Assembly: GCA_046760905.1 (NCBI GenBank)
Contig: JBHIFB010000176.1
Coordinates: forward strand, 1-5,468
Direction: 5' to 3'
Origin: JBHIFB01 sp046760905
GTDB lineage: Bacteria > Gemmatimonadota > CAZMKB01
DNA length: 5,468 nucleotides
The position numbers were made by a program, and so were the translations under genes. Every line of letters starts with the position of its first letter. The first letter of the stretch is position 1. Below are positions 1 to 5,468 of this stretch, piece after piece. The notes below the pieces were generated by a model. The model was not told the DNA's origin and did not search any database. It saw only the letters and a list, made by a program, of their open reading frames with translations.

Positions 1-1273
1 CCCCGAGGCCATCGGGCTGAATGAACTCCGTCCAGCCTACGACGATGTGGCCATCTATTGCTTTCGCAATGGAAGGCATGAAGGCCACGCCAGACTCACC
101 GGAAAGATCGGGGTTCTCTGGGAAGCCTATGTAAGCATTAGAGATCTCCCCGTTCTCCACGAGGCTGTGAAAGAGACCCTCGTAACCATAGGTTGTATCG
201 TTCATGGTATAGGTGAGGTGAGCCTTTCCATCAGGAGTGACCGCCACGTTGTCATGGCATGAGTTAAAGGCCGTGTAACCGATCCCGAAACCGGTTCCAC
301 CGACATAGCAAACCGTGCTGTCGAATGCAGCCTCTCCGGAATGGCCCCTGGGGTACTGAGATATGTCGGTGCCCCACACAAGTTTCAGCGGATCCCAGGT
401 GTTTCCACCGTCAGTTGACTGAGTGTAGGCGGGATAAGGGAAATCACCGGAGAAGCCCATAGAATCGGCCCATGCGGGTTCGAGAGCCACAAATGCGAGG
501 GCGGCGATGAAATCGCCGTCGGCATCTATCATAAGAGGCCCGTCTATCCCGGCCATGTCGAAGCCGTCTGTGCCGATTGTCTCAACGATATTCAGCCAGC
601 CTTCCCATGTTATCCCGCCGTCAGTTGAATAATTAAAGTAAGGCGAGGATTCCGACCACTTGTATACACTAAGGTAAATCGTTGAGGGAGGCGTAATAAC
701 GACATAAGGATAGTAATAATCATTCACTTCGCCGAATAGTACAGAAACCTCGAATTCCTGATGACACTGTGCACTGTCTCGTGCACAGTAAAGAGAGTTT
801 CCCATAAGATTAAAGCCGTTAAAGAATATACTGGTAATGGACCCATCAAATGAAACTGCAGCGGATTTGTCCGATAAATCATCGGGAGGGCGAATTGGTC
901 CCACGATGTTCCAGCTAATACCGTTATCGGTAGAAAGTGCGTTGTGAAGTTTGGGCGCAGGCAAACCTATATCCTTTAAGAGAGCCACATCGATTGCATC
1001 CGGAGTGTCACAATCGTGGCGGATGATCCTTCTGCCGCCGCCCATAAAAGTACTGTTGCTTAAGACATCCCTCGAAACGACGTTATAGGTGACATCAACT
1101 GACAGGCCGCCGCTGCCCCTGGATGCAAGAGTTTCAAACGGCGGGCGTTTCAAAGAAGGTCTGGGCGATTTCCACAAGCAAAGATCTTGGGCTTCAATAA
1201 GACCCGGCAGAACGAGAAGAGTCATAGAAAGCAAAAATAATATCGATAAACCCTCGAATATTCTCCGAAGCAT
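1..1273 (-). CDS. Secreted Asp-box (BNR) repeat protein, 3'-truncated by window edge
   Basis: The frame is open from ATG at 1273 down to the left edge, giving 424 codons with no stop; the C-terminus lies outside the window. The start is supported by a GGAGGGG Shine-Dalgarno a few bases upstream and by a signal peptide: basic MLRRIF, a hydrophobic run at residues 10-24, and probable cleavage after LIEA-QD (residue 28). Three Asp-box motifs (S-x-D-x-G-x-[TS]-W) are visible: STDNGISW (114-121), STDGGITW (216-223) and STDGGNTW (286-293). Such motifs lie on beta-propeller hairpins in sialidase-like and many non-enzymatic surface proteins. I see no clear sialidase catalytic set, so an enzymatic role is not claimed. 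Cysteines at 32, 88, 163, 170, 322 and 339 could form disulfides after export. In related genomes such proteins often end in a FlgD/T9SS-type sorting domain, which cannot be checked here. The gene is divergent from the selenoprotein gene. Exported propeller protein: confident. Exact role: unknown. Confidence 0.88.
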   Translation of the reverse strand, partial: MLRRIFEGLSILFLLSMTLLVLPGLIEAQDLCLWKSPRPSLKRPPFETLASRGSGGLSVDVTYNVVSRDVLSNSTFMGGGRRIIRHDCDTPDAIDVALLKDIGLPAPKLHNALSTDNGISWNIVGPIRPPDDLSDKSAAVSFDGSITSIFFNGFNLMGNSLYCARDSAQCHQEFEVSVLFGEVNDYYYPYVVITPPSTIYLSVYKWSESSPYFNYSTDGGITWEGWLNIVETIGTDGFDMAGIDGPLMIDADGDFIAALAFVALEPAWADSMGFSGDFPYPAYTQSTDGGNTWDPLKLVWGTDISQYPRGHSGEAAFDSTVCYVGGTGFGIGYTAFNSCHDNVAVTPDGKAHLTYTMNDTTYGYEGLFHSLVENGEISNAYIGFPENPDLSGESGVAFMPSIAKAIDGHIVVGWTEFIQPDGLG

Positions 1274-1397
1274 GGTATCCCCTCCATCAATCAGGATTCA
1301 CGCAGAACTAAAGGTGTGTACTATTATGAACATAATTCGAGGCATTGTATATTCCTCCATCAAAGTGGATTCATGAAGAACTAAAAGTATTTATTAT
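1270..1397 (-). repeat. Imperfect ~73-bp tandem duplication of a translation-initiation region
   Basis: Copy 1 spans about 1270-1327 and copy 2 about 1342-1397. Shared blocks on the plus strand are GCAT, CCTCCATCAA (1281-1290 and 1354-1363), GATTCA (1295-1300 and 1368-1373), AGAACTAAA (1304-1312 and 1377-1385) and TATTAT (1322-1327 and 1392-1397). The offset is 73 bp, falling to 70 after a 3-bp indel. Read on the minus strand, each copy holds a -10-like hexamer (CATAAT or TATAAT), an AGTTCT...TGAATCC block, a GGAGG Shine-Dalgarno and an ATG. The inner copy starts the Asp-box gene and the outer copy starts the 15-codon leader. Confidence 0.75.
1298..1345 (-). CDS. Putative 15-aa leader ORF upstream of the Asp-box gene
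   Basis: An ATG at 1345 on the minus strand follows a GGAGG Shine-Dalgarno (1354-1358) at good spacing and opens a 15-codon frame (MPRIMFIIVHTFSSA) ending in TGA at 1298-1300. The stop falls 24 bases before the ATG of the Asp-box gene. The segment is part of an imperfect tandem copy of that gene's own initiation region: the first codons (ATG-CCT-CGA) resemble ATG-CTT-CGG of the main gene. It may be a duplicated, decayed start, or a translated leader that influences expression of the next gene. No function can be assigned, and it may not be a real gene. Confidence 0.35.
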   Translation of the reverse strand: MPRIMFIIVHTFSSA

Positions 1398-1398
1398 A
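1393..1398 (-). promoter_or_regulatory. Possible -10 element for the Asp-box gene
   Basis: The minus strand reads a perfect TATAAT here, in AT-rich DNA about 120 bases upstream of the Asp-box start. No good -35 hexamer stands at 16-18 bp spacing. A transcript starting just downstream would include the 15-codon leader ORF. A related hexamer, CATAAT, sits at 1323-1328 in the other repeat copy. Motif only; weak evidence. Confidence 0.3.
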
Positions 1399-1405
1399 CA
1401 AGGTA

Positions 1406-1421
1406 ATCTATTTATATAGAT
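1406..1421. promoter_or_regulatory. Palindrome in the divergent intergenic region
   Basis: ATCTAT-TTAT-ATAGAT is a perfect 6-bp inverted repeat around 4 bases. It lies between the two divergent genes, just upstream of the TATAAT on the minus strand. Its placement suits a small operator for a dimeric regulator, but in AT-rich DNA a 6-bp palindrome can arise by chance. Confidence 0.25.
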
Positions 1422-1534
1422 TTGCAAGCAATTGAATGGATGTAGCTCCTCACAATTCATGGTTAAATACCACTGACCCCTTGACTTATCGAAAGATGGT
1501 GACCAGTTTAGAAAAAAAGAACGAGGATAGCTTT

Positions 1535-3571
1535 ATGAATAAGAATGTGATGATTTTTACTCCAGCACTTTTCCTTTTAATCCTCCTCTTACATCCGGCG
1601 AGCCTTTCAGGCCTGAATCTGCAGATGCTTGCAAACAGAGGGCTCAGTAATTTTGAGCTATTAGACGTTGAGCAGAAGGACGGGTTTCTTGTAGTAACCG
1701 CCGGACTTAACGGAACGACGGTGGTGGATGTTACCGATCCGTCAAACCCGATTCAGTTGAGCAGTTATTCAGCGAACAGTTGCCTCTATGGCAGACTTTA
1801 CAACACCTTCATAGGGAGCGAAGTAGTCGCAGGAGCTGGACGAAACTGCCCCCTCCAGATCCTGGATCTGACCGATAGTTACAGCCTCAATCTACTCTCC
1901 GAACACCAGAGTGGAGAGTTCTCATACGAAGATATGGCCATAGTCGGAGACAGTCTAATCATTGCCGCAGCACACGGTGATGGCATTGAAGCGATCGATA
2001 TCAGTAACGTTTCATATCCGACATCACTTGGAAATCTCGCACTGGATAACGCCTGGGCCGTGCGTGTAGACGGCTATTACGCCTATGTAGCTGACGGCGG
2101 CTCGGGCCTTACCATTGTTGATTTTTCCGACCCGACCGACCTGAAAATCGCAGGTCAGCTTGAGACCGAAGGTTCTGCAAAGGATGTGCGGGTTATGAAT
2201 GGGTATGCGTTTGTGGCCCTCGGAGATGCGGGAATCGCCATGATCGACGTGTCAGATCCCACCTCGCCCACTCTTTCGACGCAGTATAACACTACCGGTC
2301 TCGCTGCGCACATTGGAGTGAACGACAGCCTGGTGGCGGTAGCCGACTGGGACGATGTAGAGATCCTGAAATACGGTCCCGGCAACAATCTCGAGCTTGC
2401 CGGCAAGAAGACCACTCACGGCCGCGTAATGGGAATCGACATCGCCGATGACATCGTCTATGTAGCCGAGTGGAACCGTCTTAGAATATACCGGTTCGGC
2501 CCCATACAGGAGGCGGATCTGGACATAGAAATGGTCGACATCCACTTCCCCAGGACGGATATCGGAGAAAGCGTGGATACCGCTCTCGTAGTCACAAACA
2601 GTGGCGGTTCAACTCTCACGATCGAGTCCATCGATATCAGCTTCGAGGATTTCTCTCTCGATGTGACCCCGCCAGTTGACATCCCGGCCGGGGAAAATCT
2701 TGAACTCACTCTTACCTACACACCATCGACCGATAACGGCAATAAAGAAACCATCACCTTCGCTTCAAACGACTCCGATTGGCCATCGACGTCAATCGAT
2801 GTGTGGGGAAACGACATCGATCTCAGAGTCGGCGACCCTGCGCCTGATTTCACCCTTCCTGTTCTGGAGGGCGGGGAAGTGACACTTTCAGAGCTGCGAG
2901 GCAGCATTGTGGTGCTAAGCTTCTTCGCCTCGTGGTGACCCGTGTGTGGACCGCAGTTAGCGGATATGGAAGATGGATTGTGGCAGGAATACAAAGATGA
3001 CGGCGTGCTCGTCTACGGAGTAAACGATGAATCACTGCCTGTACTTTTAAACTTCCTGGAACAGGTCGGGATCACATTCCCCGTCATACTCGGGGAACCA
3101 GAAGGTTACACGCTTTTCGGCGGTCAGTCGCCTTTCCCGCGTGATTATATCATAGATCCCAACGGCATAGTACAGTATGTGAACACCGAGTATCGCCCGA
3201 CAGAGATGTCTGTTATTATCGAAAGACTGCTTCCCACCGCCACCCCCGGCGAAGAGGAAGATGTTACAGACTCGCCTCTGCCGCGAGGCGTTCTGCTCGG
3301 GCAGAACTTCCCCAATCCCTTCAACCCAAGTACGACAATCAGCTTCGAAATCGGTTCGGAGAAGGGGCCAAGCGAGGTCGACCTCTCGATTTACAACCTG
3401 AGAGGAAAACGCGTGAGAACCCTCATTTCAGGGAAACTGGAGCCGGGCCAGCACTCACTCGTCTGGGACGGTACGGATGATTCGCAAAATCCGCTCCCTT
3501 CAGGAGCCTATATCTACCGGCTGAAGGTGGGAAAAGAAAACAGAGCTCGCAAGATGATACTAGCCCGCTAG
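1535..3571 (+). CDS. Predicted secreted selenoprotein: LVIVD propeller - ASH-like domain - redoxin (UxxC) - FlgD-Ig/T9SS-type sorting domain
   Basis: The frame runs 678 residues if the TGA at 2936-2938 is read as selenocysteine (Sec468); without readthrough it stops at residue 467 inside the active-site motif. Start: ATG 1535 has a GAGG Shine-Dalgarno (1523-1526) and begins a signal peptide (hydrophobic 6-20, cleavage near LSG, residue 26). An in-frame ATG at 1436 has neither. Domains: LVIVD-type repeats about 35-325 (TTVVDVTDPSNP, LTIVDFSDPTD, IAMIDVSDPTSP); an ASH/'choice-of-anchor D'-like Ig domain about 328-427 (VVTNSGGSTLTI, FASNDSDWP); a TlpA/redoxin domain about 429-568 (VGDPAPDFTLP, FFASW-U-PVCGPQ, FPRDYIIDPNG with probable cis-Pro535); and a C-terminal domain 585-678 (LGQNFPNPFNPSTTI, SGAYIYRL, KMILAR). 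The redoxin should act as a thiol-disulfide/selenol oxidoreductase outside the cytoplasm; its substrate is unknown. TAG is followed at once by TAA. Alternative reading: a nonsense mutation or sequencing error. Sec is favoured by the exact catalytic position, the hairpin after the TGA and an intact 210-codon continuation. Confidence 0.82.
2936..2938 (+). other. In-frame UGA, predicted selenocysteine codon (Sec468)
   Basis: The TGA lies between codons for ...SFFASW and PVCGPQ..., replacing the first cysteine of the thioredoxin-fold motif W-C-x-x-C and giving W-U-P-V-C (U468, C471). The same frame continues for 210 codons with the rest of the redoxin fold and the sorting domain. Elsewhere in the window TGA acts as a normal stop (for example the DUF gene, 3600-3602), so wholesale recoding of TGA is unlikely. 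Confidence 0.8.
2940..2969 (+). promoter_or_regulatory. Candidate bacterial SECIS hairpin
   Basis: One nucleotide after the UGA the mRNA can form a stem-loop. The lower stem is 2940-2945 with 2964-2969 (CCGUGU with AUAUGG; 6 bp including two G-U pairs). A 5-nt bulge, GUGGA (2946-2950), is on the 5' side only. The upper stem is CCGC/GCGG (2951-2954 with 2960-2963), and the apical loop is AGUUA (2955-2959). The loop starts 16 nt after the UGA, close to the 17 nt I count in E. coli fdhF, and has G then U at loop positions 2-3. Bacterial SECIS models ask for a G among the first two loop positions for SelB binding. The hairpin lies inside the coding sequence, as bacterial SECIS elements do. Paired by eye; no folding energy calculated. 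Confidence 0.7.
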
Positions 3572-3573
3572 TA

Positions 3574-3594
3574 AGTACTCATATCGTATGTACT
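3574..3594. terminator. Hairpin between convergent genes, possible weak bidirectional terminator
   Basis: AGTAC (3574-3578) pairs with GTACT (3590-3594). Inside, after a 2-nt bulge, ATA (3581-3583) pairs with TAT (3587-3589) around a TCG loop. It fills the 28-bp gap between two convergent stop codons, where a shared terminator is expected. The stem is AT-rich and no T-run follows on either strand, so intrinsic termination would be weak. Confidence 0.3.
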
Positions 3595-3599
3595 CTCGC

Positions 3600-4628
3600 T
3601 CAGCTAAATTCCTCGAGCATTGCCTTCCGGGCGGTGTCTAACTTTCGCAGATTGCGCGTGGGGTTGAGCTTGACACCCAGTTCCTCTACGAACGTGCTTA
3701 ACAAGGTGTGCATCAGCTCCGAGCGGACCTTTATCTCCTGCGGCAGGAATCCCAGCTTCAGTAGATGCTTGGCAACCAGTCCCGGGATTAAGCCCCACAT
3801 CGCCTCCATCGAAGGATCGGCGATGAGCGGGTCGTGTCCGAGGATCTGGCCAGTGTGTCCATCCACCACCAGGAGTATGTAAGTATAGAAAGGCCGGGAA
3901 CTACTTTCCCAGACCATCGAAGGGAACATGAAGAGATCGACCTCGAGCGATGTCTTCTTTGCAGGAAGGCGTGTTAGGGCATCGAGAGTTTCACTATCTA
4001 CCTCCACAGGAATCTGATAAGGCTCAGGAGGCGACACACGAACCATGCGATCTTCCCAGACCAGTCCTCTCTTTTTCTTGAGGGGAACACGAACCAGATA
4101 CGTCTCCTCATCAGGCATCATAAGGAGGCTTTCATCTTCCTTAAACCGCAGGGCCACATCGATCGTCTGCTCCAGGGCATGGGTCAGGAATCGTGCCTCC
4201 TCCGCCTCGAGGGACCAGGGGACGAATCCAGGTCGGTAGCTTCGAAATAGGGGCCAGGCCTGCTTGCCCCGGAATGTTAGCCCCAGGTTCCTGATGACTT
4301 CGCGGTCTTCTTCGTCCAGGAACTTACGGTTCTCCAAAGAAGCCTGGATCTGGGGAACTTCCATAAGGTGCTCGGCTGGAAAGTCAGGTTCCATTTCCTG
4401 GAAACCCCAGAAACCGTACAGGCCCTCTTGACCGAGATAAACGGCAACTGCGTAATGTTCGCCCAGTGTGCCCATCACGCTCACGAATCCGATCTCCCCT
4501 GATTCAGGATCCTGGACACCGAAGATATCGATCTCCTCCATCCATCGCCAGGGTTCTATCTCCTTCACGCGGAGAAAGGTTCCATATAGTTCTTGCCATT
4601 GCTTGAGGGTGGGATTGTTTTCACGCAT
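3600..4628 (-). CDS. DUF7309/DUF6930-like protein of unknown function, 342 aa
   Basis: This is a complete frame from ATG 4628, with an AAGGAG Shine-Dalgarno (4639-4644) 10 bases upstream, to TGA 3600-3602. There is no signal peptide or membrane segment, so it is probably cytoplasmic. The N-terminal part (about 8-165: WQELYGTF, EPWRWMEEIDIFGVQDPESG, MGTLGEHYAVAVYLGQEGL) resembles what I recall as DUF7309. The C-terminal part (about 205-340: YTYILLVVDGHTGQILG at 248-264, then a helical tail ending LDTARKAMLEEF) resembles DUF6930. Both names are from memory and need a profile search. Neither region has a known activity, and I see no catalytic motif. The gene is convergent with the selenoprotein gene, has its own promoter, and need not be functionally linked to it. 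The N-terminus of the decayed transposase lies away from it, so disruption by the insertion is not evident. Confidence 0.85.
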   Translation of the reverse strand: MRENNPTLKQWQELYGTFLRVKEIEPWRWMEEIDIFGVQDPESGEIGFVSVMGTLGEHYAVAVYLGQEGLYGFWGFQEMEPDFPAEHLMEVPQIQASLENRKFLDEEDREVIRNLGLTFRGKQAWPLFRSYRPGFVPWSLEAEEARFLTHALEQTIDVALRFKEDESLLMMPDEETYLVRVPLKKKRGLVWEDRMVRVSPPEPYQIPVEVDSETLDALTRLPAKKTSLEVDLFMFPSMVWESSSRPFYTYILLVVDGHTGQILGHDPLIADPSMEAMWGLIPGLVAKHLLKLGFLPQEIKVRSELMHTLLSTFVEELGVKLNPTRNLRKLDTARKAMLEEFS

Positions 4629-4670
4629 GATTTGAGATCTCCTTGCGATAATTTTCTTGATATCTGTCTC

Positions 4671-4699
4671 ATCTTACAATGAGCGGTGTATAATGTCAA
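4671..4699 (-). promoter_or_regulatory. Sigma-70-type promoter of the DUF gene
   Basis: On the minus strand TTGACA (4699-4694, perfect -35) is followed after exactly 17 bp by TAAGAT (4676-4671), a fair -10 hexamer. Transcription would start near 4664, leaving a leader of about 36 nt before ATG 4628. This is the best promoter match in the window. Confidence 0.7.
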
Positions 4700-4742
4700 G
4701 AAAGTTCCGCAAAGCGGTGAGCTTTCGGGAAATGTCGGGAAA
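4700..4742. promoter_or_regulatory. Hairpin and 8-bp direct repeats next to the -35 element
   Basis: Immediately upstream of the DUF-gene -35, GAAAG (4700-4704) pairs with CTTTC (4722-4726) and encloses CCGC-AAA-GCGG (4707-4717). Beside it stand two perfect copies of TCGGGAAA (4725-4732 and 4735-4742), 10 bp apart, about one helical turn. The layout suits a regulator-binding site for the DUF promoter, but part of it could belong to the end of the neighbouring insertion sequence. No regulator gene is visible. Confidence 0.3.
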
Positions 4743-4960
4743 GATGAGGGGAGAGGTCACATGCACGTGACCCCCCCGGAAACTACCGTACCGGTTCAGG
4801 CGCCGTTCTCAGGGTGAGAAGGTGTTGTCTTGGTACGCAGTTCCGTGGGAATTTTTTGGTGCGATTTTGGTTAGGACTTCTTGTCCTTCAAATTTACCAC
4901 TCCTTCTTGAAAATGAAAGGCTTCTCTCCAGATCGTGAATATAAGTCGGAACTCCATCTC

Positions 4961-5468
4961 TCAAGAAACAAGCAGACATGATTTCCTTTCTCCCTCCAGT
5001 TGCTCCTTTAGCCTTGCCTTTGCATCCAATGCCCACTTCTGCCACTTCGGGATCTTTATAGCTCGCCCAGCTTCATACACCTCGGCAGGGACAAGCGGAT
5101 CCCCCCTCCTCGGGAATAAGTGCCCAGTGTGGTCATACCCTGTTATACATCTCCCGAAACTCAGGAAAACATTCACGTGCATGTGATGGCGAGTCATACA
5201 ATCGCCAGTACACCTCCTCTTCTTTCGGTGTCTGGTGAAAACGCTCCAGGAGCCCAAGCTGAGCCGGTGTCCTATACCGTATCCTCTGATGAGAATACTG
5301 TCCCAAGACGTGATCATGAAACCTCCGAGAGATGAAAGATGGCCCGTTGTCTGTAAGAATAAAAGGATTTTTCATCAACTCTCCACACACTCGCCGGGCT
5401 TCCTCATACCACCACTGATAACCTGCTATGTGCACATAAGTCACATCCATCTGCCATAGCTCATTAGG
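4961..5468 (-). pseudogene. Decayed DDE (rve integrase-core) transposase, IS3/IS481-like, N-terminus beyond the window
   Basis: Read leftward from the right edge, the protein starts mid-gene with PNELWQMDVTYVHIAGYQWW, then LTDNGPSFISRRF, RYRTPAQLGLLERFHQT, RLYDSPSHARECF and EFREMYNRV. These are hallmarks of the retroviral-type integrase core. All three acidic residues can be picked out: D in MDVTY, D in LTDNG, and E in LLERFH with D-34-E spacing. Three lesions show decay. First, only about 31 residues separate the first two Asp where about 60 are usual, which suggests an in-frame deletion near 5405-5411. Second, a TGA at 5133-5135 stands where Arg of the usual YNxxRPHWAL is expected, a CGA-to-TGA change. 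Third, a frameshift in the six-base C run at 5101-5106 moves the tail (DPLVPAEVYEAG...IPKWQKWALDAKARLKEQ) into another frame, ending at 4961. The element is probably immobile; the IS family is not settled. Confidence 0.85.

Larger units (their letters stand above)
4629..4960. other. Intergenic stretch without a convincing gene
   Basis: This 332-bp stretch separates the DUF gene from the transposase remnant. Besides the promoter and repeats listed separately it holds a quasi-palindrome, GGTCAC-ATGCAC-GTGACC (4755-4772), followed by a run of C; a small hairpin, TTCTCA-GGG-TGAGAA (4806-4820); and a short stem, AGTTCC-GTG-GGAATT, running into T (4839-4857). The 3' end of the insertion sequence presumably lies here, but with only one end in view I cannot place its terminal repeat or target duplication. 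Frames in this stretch show no recognisable protein. Confidence 0.5.

Noticed and set aside
47..262. A 71-residue plus-strand frame, and another at 1089-1376
   Set aside because: Both lie opposite or across the clearly coding Asp-box gene and have low-complexity, basic or unremarkable translations typical of antisense shadows.
1417..1424. TAGATTTG as a Bacteroidota-type -7 element (TAnnTTTG)
   Set aside because: No TTTG/TTG element sits at the expected distance upstream, and the phylum is uncertain.
1481..1509. TTGACT (1481-1486) as -35 of the selenoprotein gene
   Set aside because: The hexamer at 17-bp spacing is CAGTTT, a poor -10, and 16- or 18-bp spacings are no better. I cannot place this promoter.
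1436..1534. N-terminal extension from ATG 1436
   Set aside because: It has no ribosome binding site and would put 33 mostly polar residues before an obvious signal peptide, which has its own GAGG at 1523-1526.
2936..2938. TGA read as Trp or Gly under an alternative genetic code
   Set aside because: The aligned residue should be Cys, not Trp or Gly, and TGA serves as the expected stop of the DUF gene at 3600-3602. Sec fits better.
2942..3571. A separate gene starting at GTG 2942
   Set aside because: There is no Shine-Dalgarno, and the frame would begin in the middle of the redoxin active site and lack the first half of the fold. It is the in-frame continuation of the gene that starts at 1535.
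4688..4693. TATAAT on the plus strand
   Set aside because: There is no acceptable -35 at 16-18 bp and no plus-strand gene downstream. The hexamer lies within the spacer of the minus-strand promoter.
4839..4857. Hairpin plus T-run as a plus-strand terminator
   Set aside because: The stem is short, includes a G-U pair and overlaps the T-run, and there is no plus-strand gene before it to terminate.
4809..5045. A 78-residue minus-strand frame
   Set aside because: It overlaps the transposase tail in another frame, has no recognisable motif and looks like a chance opening.

Overview
The window looks like a chromosomal segment from an uncultured, Gram-negative-like bacterium of the FCB superphylum or a related candidate phylum. 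Latescibacterota-, Krumholzibacteriota-, Eisenbacteria- or Zixibacteria-like lineages would fit. The basis is one secreted protein that ends in a FlgD-Ig/type IX secretion-type C-terminal domain (QNFPNPFNPST ... SGAYIYRL ... KMILAR), next to a secreted Asp-box protein. The phylum is inferred, not proven.

Layout: (1) 1-1273, minus strand: the N-terminal 424 codons of a secreted Asp-box (BNR) repeat protein that runs off the left edge. (2) 1274-1534: a divergent intergenic region. It carries an imperfect ~73-bp tandem duplication of the Asp-box gene's initiation region, including a second Shine-Dalgarno sequence and ATG that open a 15-codon leader ORF, plus a short palindrome. (3) 1535-3571, plus strand: a 678-residue exported protein made of a signal peptide, LVIVD-type beta-propeller repeats, an ASH/'choice-of-anchor D'-like Ig domain, a TlpA/redoxin thioredoxin-fold domain and a C-terminal sorting domain. 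Its frame is crossed by one TGA (2936-2938), exactly where the first cysteine of the redox motif W-C-x-x-C belongs, giving W-[UGA]-P-V-C. A hairpin of bacterial SECIS form starts 1 nt after the TGA. I read this as a selenoprotein (Sec468) and not as two broken genes. (4) 3600-4628, minus strand, convergent: a 342-aa DUF7309/DUF6930-like cytoplasmic protein of unknown function with a near-consensus sigma-70 promoter. (5) 4629-4960: a stretch with no convincing gene but with small repeats and hairpins. (6) 4961-5468, minus strand: a decayed DDE (rve) transposase with an internal deletion, a nonsense codon and a frameshift, running off the right edge.

The two left genes are divergent and both encode exported proteins, so they may belong to one cell-surface programme. 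The DUF gene and the insertion-sequence remnant look unrelated to it. The main result is the probable selenocysteine in the active site of an extracytoplasmic, sorting-domain-bearing redoxin. Confirming it needs homologues with Cys at that column and selA/selB/selC/selD in the same genome.
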